Below, piece after piece: positions 34,393-43,274 of a stretch of DNA of 45,913 nt; the first letter of the stretch is position 1, and each line of letters begins with the position of its first letter. The DNA is taken from contig CANMJA010000033.1 of assembly GCA_947498055.1 (NCBI GenBank), positions 1 to 45,913 on the forward strand. Direction: 5' to 3'. A model generated the notes under the pieces. It ran no database searches. It saw nothing but the letters and a program-made list of their open reading frames with translations, and had not been told where the DNA came from. The position numbers were made by a program, and so were the translations under genes. The DNA comes from an uncultured Tenacibaculum sp. GTDB lineage: Bacteria > Bacteroidota > Bacteroidia > Flavobacteriales > Flavobacteriaceae.

Positions 34393-37300
34393 TTAATGCT
34401 TCACCATTATTTTTTTTACAATTCTCTTCTCTTGTCCTTTTAATTCTAGCATATACATACCATCTGCCAAATTAGTGACATCTAAATTATCTTTATAAAT
34501 TACTTCCGATAGTACTTTTACTCCCACTAAATTATATACACTAACTGTAGTATACTCTTTACTGTTTTTAAAGTATAATAAATCTTTCACCGGATTTGGA
34601 TATAAAAACAGTTTTTCTTTATTTACTTCTAAATTTTCAGATATCTCTTTTTCTCTAGAGCTTCTGTTACTAGTAGTATTCATTTTTTTCAATGTAAACT
34701 TATCTAAGTTCCAAGCCCAAGTATTTCCTCCTGCTGTTAAACGTATTAAATGGTTTCCTGCTGTAAAGGTAGCTGTTTGTGATCCTTTGAGTACTCTATA
34801 ATTATCATAACCTCCAGTACTCAATACTTCTGTGGTATTAAAAAAAATTCCGCTAACACTAAAATCAATAGTACTACCATTTTGTGGTGCTCCTATTAAG
34901 TATTCTATTTCGTAAGCTCCAGCTTCAGGAATGCTTACTAAATACTCTATCCAATCTCCAGAATTCACAAAATTAATAATCGTTCCATTTTTATTAGCTC
35001 CAAAACCTGGACCTCCAGCAGAAGCATCATTAAAAGTTCCGTCAGTGCTATTAAATGTTTCTGCTTCTATGATTAATTCTGAAGAAGAATTATTATCGTT
35101 AGTAGTCGTAAAATTAATAGTTGCTAAATTAAAACTACCTCCATCAAAATACACTCTCATAATTTTCTCTCCTTGGGTAAGGGAAACATTTTCTATTGTT
35201 TTATTCACAAAATCACTCCAACTTCCTGTAGAATTAACAGTTTGTACTCCTGTGACATCGTTTCCATCAAATTCAATATGAAACGCCCCTTGATTTCCTA
35301 CAGACGCTACTTGAACATCTATCGTATAAACTCCAGCATTAGCCACATTTACTGTATACTCTAACCATTCACCCGTTGCAATCCATCCTACATTCCCCGT
35401 ATTTATTCTATTTTCTGTATCTACATTTGTATTTGAACGAGCTCCATTACCATTGTTCCCAATTGTGGTATCATGATAAGCTATTCCTTCTCCTCCATTA
35501 TCAAAATCGACAGCATTAATGCTACCTGGTATAGCCATAGGTATTCCTCTTACAGGTGTTTGATTTGGAGAACCTTCTCCAGAGGGACTTGCAGTAATCT
35601 CTCTAAACTCCCATTTTGCATTGTTAGACAGTACTCTAGGACTTCTAGTACCATCTGCATTAAATACTTTTCCATATGTTAAATTTACATTAGATCCATT
35701 GGTAGCTATTGCAGATTGCTTTTCATTTCCTCCTGCAAAAATCTCAAAATCTGAACCAACCGGAACCAAAGCCCAAAAAGGTTTTTCTGCTATAGAACTA
35801 TATGCATTATTAGCAAAAGGAGAAATATCACCATCTTTTTTAGTTCCATTATTTCCTTGATTTAATAAATCATTCTCTGTGTAACCTGCATCTGTTTCTA
35901 AGAAATTTGAGGTAGACTTGTTTTGAAAGAAAAAGGTATATGGTGAATTCCAAATAACTTCCCATTTTGTTGCATCACCAGATCCTGTTTCAGTAGTTAC
36001 TGTACTTCCTGAAATAGAAAGTTTTTCTCCTGTAGCCTTGTTTATTATATGATATACACCTTCTTTTATTAAAGGTGTTGTTTCGTTTATTTTTACAAAT
36101 GTTCTTCTGCCTGCATAATCTGTAATATCAAAATTATCTTTTGAATTATCATCTAAATACAACAGTCTTAAACTTTTATTTTTAGCAAGATTTAACCCTT
36201 TATTTCCTTTAATAGTTACATTTTTAGATGGAAATCTAGAAGATAAAGGAATAGGTTCTGAAACACTAGTTTCATAAAACGAAAGGTTTATAGAATTGTC
36301 ATTTGCAGCACTTGCATTGGTAAAATCGTTATTCGTTATTGAAATATTTTCTACAGAATAAGAAGAGATAAAAAAGTTATAATCGTTTAAGATGGTATTT
36401 CCATCTATATGTATGTCTTTACAAAGCTGTAACTCTCTATCTATAACAAATATTTTAGTTCTAAGATTACTATTAGGCCCCCCACAATCAAAAACATTAT
36501 TATTAACATTTACATTATGCGAAAACTCTTCTATGTGCATTTGATCTACAATACCTTCTCTATCGTAAAAGCTAGATCCTTCCACTGTAATATTATGACA
36601 ACGAGATAAAGCTACTCCTGTATGCTCGAATCTAGTATTCTTAATTGTTGAATTATTAAGATTCAAAACTATTGGATATTCTGTATTACCAGCATCAAAA
36701 GAAATCGCTCTAAAATCGAATAAATGTTTAAAAGTAGGCGTTTCCTCTTTCAAAGTAAATAAGCAATTTATAAACGCTGCTTTACCTGTATTATTAACTC
36801 TTCCTCTACGATCTACCCAGTATCCTATTCTACGAAAATCAGTAAAAGAAACATTTGTCATCTCGACTTCTACCCCATTTCCTGCATGAAAAAGATAACC
36901 TGCTTCAGATAATACTACATTTTCAAACTTTAATCCTTTATAAGTTAATTGCGAAGCGCCTCCATAATCGGTGTGCCTAGCATCTATAAGAATATCAAAA
37001 GTATTTGGTCCTTCTGTTTGATCTTTTCTTACTAATGATATATTTTTAAAAATCACATTATTAGAACGAATTTGAAAATCTGCAGTATTTCCTAACGTTG
37101 TTTTTATTCCTGTTGCCCCCCAAGCATTGCTATTAAAACTACCTCTATCTGGTATTTCTCCTTTTAGTGTTATTGGCTTGTTTATTAGAATATTTTTAGT
37201 GCCCCCTAAATTATAATATTCACTTTTAAATAATATAACACTATTATCTTCGGCTTTATTTATTGCTTCTTGAATTTTCTCTACAATGTCTCCCGAGTTT

Positions 37301-37431
37301 CCATAAACCTCATCAAAATCTATTACTTGTGCTTGTAATAGAAAAAAATGAAAAAAGAATAATAAATTTACCATAATTGACCTCTTATTAAAAATAAGAA
37401 GTCTTAAAAACATACTTTTTTTAATACTCAT
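34393..37431 (-). CDS. Secreted beta-helix polysaccharide-active protein with ricin-type and two CBM6-like domains, T9SS-sorted
   Basis: The frame is open from 37500, but the best start is the ATG at 37431 or 37374. From 37431 the protein has 1012 residues and a signal sequence ending LLQAQ. Numbered on the full 1035-codon frame, ~65-480 is a right-handed beta-helix like PL6/chondroitinase-B-type lyases (RRIGYWVDRRGRV; HNITVEGSSF). Residues 480-655 look like a ricin-type trefoil, ~665-805 and ~812-945 are two CBM6/35-like modules (GWIATGEWLEYTVNV; SGDWIEYLVSIPEAG), and 962-1035 is a T9SS type A sorting domain. It probably degrades a marine polysaccharide outside the cell; no PUL transport genes are near. 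Confidence 0.87.
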   Translation of the reverse strand: MSIKKSMFLRLLIFNKRSIMVNLLFFFHFFLLQAQVIDFDEVYGNSGDIVEKIQEAINKAEDNSVILFKSEYYNLGGTKNILINKPITLKGEIPDRGSFNSNAWGATGIKTTLGNTADFQIRSNNVIFKNISLVRKDQTEGPNTFDILIDARHTDYGGASQLTYKGLKFENVVLSEAGYLFHAGNGVEVEMTNVSFTDFRRIGYWVDRRGRVNNTGKAAFINCLFTLKEETPTFKHLFDFRAISFDAGNTEYPIVLNLNNSTIKNTRFEHTGVALSRCHNITVEGSSFYDREGIVDQMHIEEFSHNVNVNNNVFDCGGPNSNLRTKIFVIDRELQLCKDIHIDGNTILNDYNFFISSYSVENISITNNDFTNASAANDNSINLSFYETSVSEPIPLSSRFPSKNVTIKGNKGLNLAKNKSLRLLYLDDNSKDNFDITDYAGRRTFVKINETTPLIKEGVYHIINKATGEKLSISGSTVTTETGSGDATKWEVIWNSPYTFFFQNKSTSNFLETDAGYTENDLLNQGNNGTKKDGDISPFANNAYSSIAEKPFWALVPVGSDFEIFAGGNEKQSAIATNGSNVNLTYGKVFNADGTRSPRVLSNNAKWEFREITASPSGEGSPNQTPVRGIPMAIPGSINAVDFDNGGEGIAYHDTTIGNNGNGARSNTNVDTENRINTGNVGWIATGEWLEYTVNVANAGVYTIDVQVASVGNQGAFHIEFDGNDVTGVQTVNSTGSWSDFVNKTIENVSLTQGEKIMRVYFDGGSFNLATINFTTTNDNNSSSELIIEAETFNSTDGTFNDASAGGPGFGANKNGTIINFVNSGDWIEYLVSIPEAGAYEIEYLIGAPQNGSTIDFSVSGIFFNTTEVLSTGGYDNYRVLKGSQTATFTAGNHLIRLTAGGNTWAWNLDKFTLKKMNTTSNRSSREKEISENLEVNKEKLFLYPNPVKDLLYFKNSKEYTTVSVYNLVGVKVLSEVIYKDNLDVTNLADGMYMLELKGQEKRIVKKIMVKH

Positions 37432-37778
37432 AATTGTTTGAAAGTTTTTTACAATCTGACCCCCTAATACCCCGCTATCGTTTTTCATTTTATTAATCAA
37501 CCAATTATTTAAAACTAAAAAACACGTATTATTTTATCTAAATTGCGTACTATAATTTATTAACGGCCCCAAAACTATAAAATTATAAGCACACATTGAA
37601 TAAAATTTTAACAAAAAAATAATAAAAACATTACAAATATTTTATTTTTTCAAAAACAACAACAAAAAAATACACATTTACAAAGTAAGCACACTAAAAA
37701 CTACCTTTTTTACATTTCATAAATGATGTGTAAAATAATGTACCTTTATTTAAAATAAAATCTACAAATTGTGGCTTT

Positions 37779-38339
37779 ATGGATAATGAATTATTAGATA
37801 TTACAGATGAGCATGGAAATTTAACAGGAAAAACATGTTTAAAATCTGAAGCTCATAAGTATGGTTACTTTCATGCTACAGTTCATATTTGGTTATATAC
37901 CTCTAATAAAAAAATTGTATTACAAAAAAGAGCTTTAACCAAAAAGGTATTTCCTGGTTTGTGGGATATTTCTGTTGCAGGACATATAGGTGCTGGAGAA
38001 AAAATAATTTCGGCAGCTTTAAGAGAAATAAAGGAAGAAATTGGTTTTGATTTAACGGAAGAAAACTTATTTAAAATAGGTACTAGAAAGCATCAAGTAC
38101 ATCATGACAATGGAATTATTGACAATGAATTTCATCATGTTTTTATTGCTGAATTAAATGTTCCTCTTCAAAATCTTACCATACAGGAAAGTGAAGTTGC
38201 TGCTCTAAAATTATTTGACTTACATATTCTTTTAAATACTAAAAAACATGAAAATGTACTGCTTCCTCAATTTCATGACTACTACAGTTCTGTTTATACT
38301 TCCATCATTAAAAAACTAGAAAACACATACATTTATTAA
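37779..38339 (+). CDS. NUDIX hydrolase (IPP isomerase-like subfamily), copy B
   Basis: The 186-residue protein is a close paralogue of the protein at 23229-23774, with the complete Nudix box GHIGAGEKIISAALREIKEEIGF (68-90) and the same KRALTKKVFPGLWDIS segment. The 278-nt gap to the divergent beta-helix gene is very A+T-rich. TACCTTTA at 37741-37748 is the only promoter-like octamer I see (TAnnTTTG with a last-base change). The lipoprotein gene follows after 46 nt. Confidence 0.9.
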   Translation: MDNELLDITDEHGNLTGKTCLKSEAHKYGYFHATVHIWLYTSNKKIVLQKRALTKKVFPGLWDISVAGHIGAGEKIISAALREIKEEIGFDLTEENLFKIGTRKHQVHHDNGIIDNEFHHVFIAELNVPLQNLTIQESEVAALKLFDLHILLNTKKHENVLLPQFHDYYSSVYTSIIKKLENTYIY

Positions 38340-38385
38340 ATTTCACAAAAAAATAATTAAAACCTTATCAAATTATATTCTTTTT

Positions 38386-39246
38386 ATGTATAAAATAATT
38401 GTTGTTTTACTTCTTTTAATTTGCCTCTCTTGCAAACAGATAACATCGAAAAAGTCTTTTAAAAAAGAGGTTTTTGATAGTTTTAAAATCTTCACTAAGA
38501 AAAGTACATTACCTAATGAATATATTAATTTTAACTCTTCAAAAGCGATTAATAAAGTTGCAGAAATGGAGAATGAGTATTTTAATAGTTATACTTTTAA
38601 AACAAGTAAATACTACGGAACACAATGGTATAGTTCTATAGGGCAAACGATTGCTAAAAACGATTCTGTATCTATTTTTAAAAAATATTCTCTAGAAAAA
38701 AAAGAACAAAAACTAGATAGTATGCATTGTACTATTTATGCTATAGAAGCTTTAAAGGCTGGTTTTGAAAAAGAATTTGAAATACTTAAAAAAGAACATA
38801 TTAATATTTGGTCTAATCGTGAATATGCAGGATGGAGTATTGCATACCTTTTAACCAAATTCTATCATTGGAAAGCATATCTTTTTATTTCAAAAGATTC
38901 TGATGAATATAAAATTTGCTTAAATAATTATAAAAAAGATAAAAAATACCACGTTTGGAAACAACCAGATATTCCTCTTAAAGGAGTTTTTGATGTAGAT
39001 ACGGATCAAGAAAAAATAACTATTCTTTTAAAAAATAATGAATTTGGTTGGGGATTTAGCAATCAAGGTTGGCATACATGGATTACTAGATTTGATTATT
39101 TGAAAGAATGCAATTGGTTAGGTGCTCCGGCTAAAAAATACGACTCTCCCAATAACAAACCTTTATTTATTAAAACTAAGTTTACTAATTATTATGATTA
39201 TAATTCTCATATAATTGTTTTTCCACCTAAAAGAAAAAAACTTTAA
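38386..39246 (+). CDS. Unknown lipoprotein, intact copy B of the duplicated family
   Basis: The 286-residue protein has a lipobox ICLSC (lipidated C16). The mature part contains LPNEYINFNSSKAINK, YYGTQWYSSIGQ, DSMHCTIYAIEALKAG (C115), REYAGWSIAYLLTKFYHWKA, VWKQPDIP, NQGWHTWITR (H230) and APAKKYDSPNNKPL. The invariant Cys, His and Asn/Asp residues are shared with the frameshifted copy at 24856-25790 and would suit a papain-like or NlpC-like catalytic centre; this is only a guess. I do not recognise the family. It follows the NUDIX gene in both copies. Confidence 0.72.
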   Translation: MYKIIVVLLLLICLSCKQITSKKSFKKEVFDSFKIFTKKSTLPNEYINFNSSKAINKVAEMENEYFNSYTFKTSKYYGTQWYSSIGQTIAKNDSVSIFKKYSLEKKEQKLDSMHCTIYAIEALKAGFEKEFEILKKEHINIWSNREYAGWSIAYLLTKFYHWKAYLFISKDSDEYKICLNNYKKDKKYHVWKQPDIPLKGVFDVDTDQEKITILLKNNEFGWGFSNQGWHTWITRFDYLKECNWLGAPAKKYDSPNNKPLFIKTKFTNYYDYNSHIIVFPPKRKKL

Positions 39247-39478
39247 AATACTAGTAATTAGAAAGGATTTAGAAAAGTTAAAAGGAGTTTTTTTATTGAG
39301 AACAACTTCTTAACTCCTAAATTATTTAACTTCCAAAAAACTAAAACTATTCAACTAAAAACAAGAGATTTAAATTCATAATGACACATTAAAAACACCA
39401 CTAAAACAACTCAACAAAAATATTTTTCATACAAAAACAATACTATAATCACAATTTAAACAATCATTTTTACTAATT

Positions 39479-39859
39479 ATGAACAGCATACTTTATTTCG
39501 AAAATAAGCAAATAGAAATTACTTGGAATAACTCTTCAAAAATTATAGAAGCTATAAAAAATGCTCCTTCCTTAAAGGGAGAAGCAAATAATATTGGTGG
39601 CGAGGTTTTCTTTTATCAATACGATTTAGATATTCCTTTTAATGGAGAAGAAAAGGAAGTTTTTGACGTTGGTGATGTTGTTTATTGGCGTTCGCAAACA
39701 GATGCTAAAAAATTTGGAATTTTATTTATGTATGGTAATACTAGCTACGGAGATGGAACAAAACCACAAACATCTAGCCCTGGTATTAAAATTGGTTCTT
39801 TTAAAAATCTTAGCGCTTTAAGTACTATAAAAACAGGAATTATACTTAAATTGGGCTAA
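39479..39859 (+). CDS. Cyclophilin-like fold protein (DUF369/TM1367-like)
   Basis: The 126-residue protein is a single beta-rich domain with the family pattern ITWNNSSKIIEAIKNAPSL (about 14-32), the central GEVFFYQYDLDIPF and a late VYWRSQTDAKKFGILFMYGNT (about 67-87). The fold is that of cyclophilin, but the catalytic residues of peptidyl-prolyl isomerases are not conserved in this family and its role is unknown. The methyltransferase gene follows after 28 nt, so they may be co-transcribed. Confidence 0.82.
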   Translation: MNSILYFENKQIEITWNNSSKIIEAIKNAPSLKGEANNIGGEVFFYQYDLDIPFNGEEKEVFDVGDVVYWRSQTDAKKFGILFMYGNTSYGDGTKPQTSSPGIKIGSFKNLSALSTIKTGIILKLG

Positions 39860-39887
39860 GAATTTTTATTAAAATTACCTCCTAATA

Positions 39888-41501
39888 ATGTTATCAAAAC
39901 AAGAAAAATCTCATTTAAGAAGTACATTATTTCGTCATTTAGACGGAATTGTAACTTGTCCTGCCGCTTATATACTAAAAGAAAAAGGAATTATTGACTT
40001 TATATTAGAAAAAGAAACAATAAATGTAAGTGAACTAGCTACTACCTTTAAAGCTAATGAAGGATATTTAAATGTAGCTTTAAGAACTTTTGCTTCGCAA
40101 GGATGGTTAACTCAACATATTGACAACTCTAAAAATGAAGTTTTATTTAAAATTAACGGATTATCTGAAATTGCTTTTAAGCATTTTTATTTATATGAAG
40201 ATGCCTTTTTGTTACTAAAGTTTTCTGGAAACTATAGCTCTCGAAAGTTTGAATTAGCTCCTTTTTTAAAGTTAGAATCTTTATTTACTCAATTCAGTAA
40301 TCGATTTGGAATGGTTGTTTCTTCTGAAGAAAAAACAAAAAATATACAAGAGCAAATTTTAAATCATATTGAAGGTATTATTATTGGTCCTACTCTGGTT
40401 TTATTAGGAATGAATGGAATGTTTCATAAGTACTTTATGCAAACAAAATTTAAAGCAGAAGAGTTTCACAAAGAACCTGAAAAATTTGGCCGATTATTAG
40501 ATATACTTACACATTTAGGGTGGTTTATAAAATATGAAGAATCTTATGAATTTACAGATAAAGGGTTATTTTTTGCAAGAAGAGCTAGTGCTTACGGGGT
40601 TACTGTTTCCTATATTCCAACACTCAGAAAATTAGAAACTTTAATTTTTGGGTCTCCTACAAAATTACTATCAGAAATTCATAAAGAAGAAATTCATGTA
40701 GATAGAGCGATGAATGTTTGGGGAAGTGGTGGTGCCCATGCTGCTTATTTTAAAGTAATTGATGAAATTATCATTCATTTATTTAACAAACCTATTCATG
40801 AGCAACCTAAAGGTATTGTTGATGTGGGCTGTGGTAATGGTGCTTTTCTAAAGCATCTTTTTAATATTATAGAGAATCAGACCTCTAGAGGAAAGCTTTT
40901 AGAAGATCATCCTTTATTCTTAATTGGGGTAGATTATAACCAAGCTGCTTTAAAAATTACAAGAAAAAATTTAGTACAGGCAGATATTTGGGCAAAAGTA
41001 CTATGGGGAGATATTGGAAATCCAACTTTAATGGCTAAAGATTTAAAAGAGAAGTATGGAATTGATTTAAAAGATTTATTGAATGTTCGTACTTTTTTAG
41101 ACCACAATAGAATTTGGGAAAAACCAACTATCACTCATAAAATAGAAACTACAACTTGTTCTGGTGCTTATGCTTCTAAAGGAAAAAGGTTAAATAATAA
41201 TCTTGTAATTGCTTCTTTAAAAGAGCATTTTAATAAATGGAAACCTTATATAAGTAAATTTGGTTTACTACTGATAGAATTACATACTTCTAAACCAGAA
41301 TTGGTTTCTAAAAACTTAGGAAAAACTGCAGCTACTGCTTATGATGCTACACATGGATATTCAGATCAATATATTATTGAAATAGAGGAATATATGAAGG
41401 CTATGAAACAAATAGGTTTGGTTTCTGATGATAAAACGTTTAAAAAATTCCCTAATTCAGAACTAGCAACGGTTTCGGTTAATTTATTTACATCGAAATA
41501 G
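39888..41501 (+). CDS. Large class I SAM-dependent methyltransferase with duplicated winged-helix N-terminus
   Basis: The 537-residue protein has an SAM-binding motif VDVGCGNGAF (311-320). Two N-terminal winged-helix-like modules precede it, 16-110 (HLDGIVTCPAAYILKEKGI) and 159-255 (HIEGIIIGPTLVLLGMNGM); their similarity suggests an internal duplication. Residues ~345-350 (GVDYN) and the ETTTCSGAYASKGKR segment (about 420-434) lie in the catalytic half. Such architecture is seen in O- or C-methyltransferases of natural product pathways, including AprA-like enzymes. No other biosynthetic genes are near, so the substrate is open. Confidence 0.82.
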   Translation: MLSKQEKSHLRSTLFRHLDGIVTCPAAYILKEKGIIDFILEKETINVSELATTFKANEGYLNVALRTFASQGWLTQHIDNSKNEVLFKINGLSEIAFKHFYLYEDAFLLLKFSGNYSSRKFELAPFLKLESLFTQFSNRFGMVVSSEEKTKNIQEQILNHIEGIIIGPTLVLLGMNGMFHKYFMQTKFKAEEFHKEPEKFGRLLDILTHLGWFIKYEESYEFTDKGLFFARRASAYGVTVSYIPTLRKLETLIFGSPTKLLSEIHKEEIHVDRAMNVWGSGGAHAAYFKVIDEIIIHLFNKPIHEQPKGIVDVGCGNGAFLKHLFNIIENQTSRGKLLEDHPLFLIGVDYNQAALKITRKNLVQADIWAKVLWGDIGNPTLMAKDLKEKYGIDLKDLLNVRTFLDHNRIWEKPTITHKIETTTCSGAYASKGKRLNNNLVIASLKEHFNKWKPYISKFGLLLIELHTSKPELVSKNLGKTAATAYDATHGYSDQYIIEIEEYMKAMKQIGLVSDDKTFKKFPNSELATVSVNLFTSK

Positions 41502-41615
41502 AAAATTAATGAGGCAGAACTAAAATGTATGAAACCACTATCTATATAAAGTAGTCTTTAAAATAATTTATGAAAAGGGGAATTTATTTACTTCGTATCA
41601 CTGTACATTTTAAAA

Positions 41616-41982
41616 ATGATTGAAAAAGCAAAAAGCATATTAAATAAAAAACATCTTTTGATTTCTGGAAAATCAGAGAGTGAAAGATGTAAATTTATTA
41701 ATAACTTAATTATAGGAGTCCATTTTAAGGTTTTCCGATTTTCACCTAAAATGAAATCATTTAAGGATTACCTAGGTTTTATAAAAAAAGAAAAACTTTA
41801 TGAACCTTGGTACAAAGCCAAAAGCTATAATGTGAATCAAATCTTAGATTTTCACTGAGATTAGATTTCTGAAAGTAATTCATTCATCATTATGGAAGGA
41901 TTTCCGAGCTATCCTAATGCTTACGACAATGAATGAGTATCTAAAACAAATTTCAGGTATTAAATACATAAATGAAAATTAA
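41616..41982 (+). pseudogene. Degraded ATP-binding protein remnant
   Basis: The frame from ATG 41616 (MIEKAKSILNKKHLLISGKS, with a P-loop-like ISGKSESER at about 16-24) reaches TGA at 41856. Reading on in frame, it continues D, TAG, ISESNSFIIMEGFPSYPNAY: two stops where Trp codons (TGG) would fit. A 4-bp duplication (AATGAATG near 41928-41935) then shifts the frame, after which NEYLKQISGIKYINEN ends at 41982. Together this is one gene with two nonsense changes and a frameshift, and probably truncated at the end. Confidence 0.65.
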
Positions 41983-42378
41983 ACGTTTTTTCACTTCCTC
42001 TTTTTTGTTATTTATATGTATGTGATTAAGTGCACAAAATTGGAAAAAACCATCCGAAAAATATAAGGATTCTTATAAAAAACATATCAATTTCACTTGT
42101 CCAATACCTCAGATAGTATTCGACACTTTGTGTATTTTTCAAGAGATAGAGAATTGATTGTAAAACATCCATTACTATTCACACCTCGGTTTCAAGGAGC
42201 ACAGATAATGTATTCTTGGAAATAATTAGAGCCTAAAAAAGGACAGTATGACTTTTCTATAATTAAAGAAGATATAGCCCATCTAAAAAAATATGGTAAA
42301 AAACTTTTTATTCAGTTACAAGATGTCACATTTGATAAAAGATATAAAGCTGTTCCAAATTATTTGTTGACTAATTAG
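41972..42378 (+). pseudogene. Degraded exported glycosidase-like gene
   Basis: ATG 41972 opens a signal peptide (MKIKRFFTSSFLLFICM, stop, LSAQ). After a frame change near 42100 the sequence reads DSIRHFVYFSRDRELIVKHP, then FQGAQIMYSWK, stop (a Glu codon would fit), LEPKKGQYDFSIIKEDIAHL and FIQLQDVTFDKR before ending at 42378. The pattern WK.LEP..G.YDFS is that of TIM-barrel glycoside hydrolases near strands 1-2. At least three disruptions and a missing C-terminal part make it a clear pseudogene. It overlaps the end of the ATPase remnant. Confidence 0.6.
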
Positions 42379-42424
42379 TTACTCGAACTAACGAGAAAAA
42401 TAATTCTCAAACATTGATGAAAAT

Positions 42425-42507
42425 GACAAAAACATAATTAATTGAATGTCAGTAATTAATTTTAATATTATTCAAGATTTTTAGAATAACGTTAATTATG
42501 TTTTTGT
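42425..42507. repeat. 16-bp perfect inverted repeat
   Basis: ACAAAAACATAATTAA (42425-42440) and TTAATTATGTTTTTGT (42492-42507) are exact reverse complements with 51 nt between. The right arm overlaps the stop codon of the RidA pseudogene, so it may be part of its 3' end. Confidence 0.8.
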
Positions 42508-42858
42508 ATTTTTTTTTGCAGCAATAACTGTTATTTCCACAAGTAAATCGGGTCGAACTAAATGAGCCGCTACACATGTTCGGACTGATTGATGATCTTT
42601 TTCAATCCAATTATCCCACACCTCATTCATATCAGAAAAATCACTTATGTTACGTAAATAAATTGTAGCTGATAATATGTTTTTCTTATCAGAGCCTGCC
42701 TTAATAAGTAAATCTTCAATTTTTTCTAATGTTGTAATTGTTTATTCTTTGATGTTGTCAGTAGCATTTTTTGCTATCTGACCACTAAAGTAAATAATTT
42801 CATTATGCTCTACTATCTTACTCATACGGGGAGTTCTATGAATCCTTTTTATCGACAT
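42496..42858 (-). pseudogene. RidA-family deaminase gene with an internal stop
   Basis: From ATG at 42856-42858 it reads MSIKRIHRTPRMSKIVEHNE, IIYFSGQIAKNATDNIKE, stop, TITTLEKIEDLLIKAG and so on to VRPDLLVEITVIAAKKNT. This is the whole RidA (YjgF) fold, including the late arginine-containing CVAAHLVRPDLLVEI block that binds imine or enamine substrates. The stop TAA (42742-42744) replaces what is usually a Gln codon (CAA). A single change therefore inactivates an otherwise complete 120-residue gene. Confidence 0.8.
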
Positions 42859-42916
42859 CTTTTAACATTTTATGTTAGACTTTACAGCAACCAAAAATCA
42901 CCTTAAAATTGAATAG

Positions 42917-43261
42917 TTAGATTAATTCTTTATTACAATATGTGGCTTTTTCGAAATCTCTTATATTCATTGAAATAATTGGAATATCTGGGAATAATAG
43001 GTTTAATTCACTTACTATTTTTTTTGAAAGATTACTTTTTTGAAATAGAGTTCTACCTTCCATAATGTTTGCAAATACATGAATAAAATCAGCCTTGGTA
43101 TTTCCATTGCTATAATATTGGTATGAATTAATTCTAACTTTTATTTCATGAACATGAAAAAGTTTTGTTGATTTGGCTACGTTGAATACCTTTTCAATAA
43201 TTATTTCTGGAGTTTTTAATTTAATTATACTTTCTGAGCAATCTATTATAAAATGTGGCAT
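42917..43261 (-). CDS. 5-carboxymethyl-2-hydroxymuconate isomerase-like protein (tautomerase superfamily)
   Basis: The 114-residue protein starts MPHFIIDCSE, with Pro-1 exposed after Met removal as the general base typical of the CHMI/tautomerase superfamily. It aligns over its length with CHMI proteins: RINSYQYYSNG (about 44-54), FIHVFANIMEGRT (about 59-71). CHMI acts in homoprotocatechuate breakdown, but no other genes of that pathway are here, and the neighbours are pseudogenes. The frame itself is intact. Confidence 0.8.
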   Translation of the reverse strand: MPHFIIDCSESIIKLKTPEIIIEKVFNVAKSTKLFHVHEIKVRINSYQYYSNGNTKADFIHVFANIMEGRTLFQKSNLSKKIVSELNLLFPDIPIISMNIRDFEKATYCNKELI

Positions 43262-43274
43262 GACTTATTCTATT

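Noticed and set aside
34931..35860. Plus-strand open frames opposite the large T9SS gene, and similar frames opposite other long genes
   Set aside because: They lie wholly inside well-supported genes, lack domains and have no ribosome-binding or promoter signals.
37432..37500. Extended N-terminus of the large T9SS protein
   Set aside because: The extra 23 codons (NDSGVLGGQIV...) put a non-hydrophobic stretch before the signal peptide; starts at 37431 or 37374 fit export better.
42379..42495. Hidden gene between the glycosidase and RidA remnants
   Set aside because: No frame longer than about 20 codons; only the 16-bp inverted repeat is notable.
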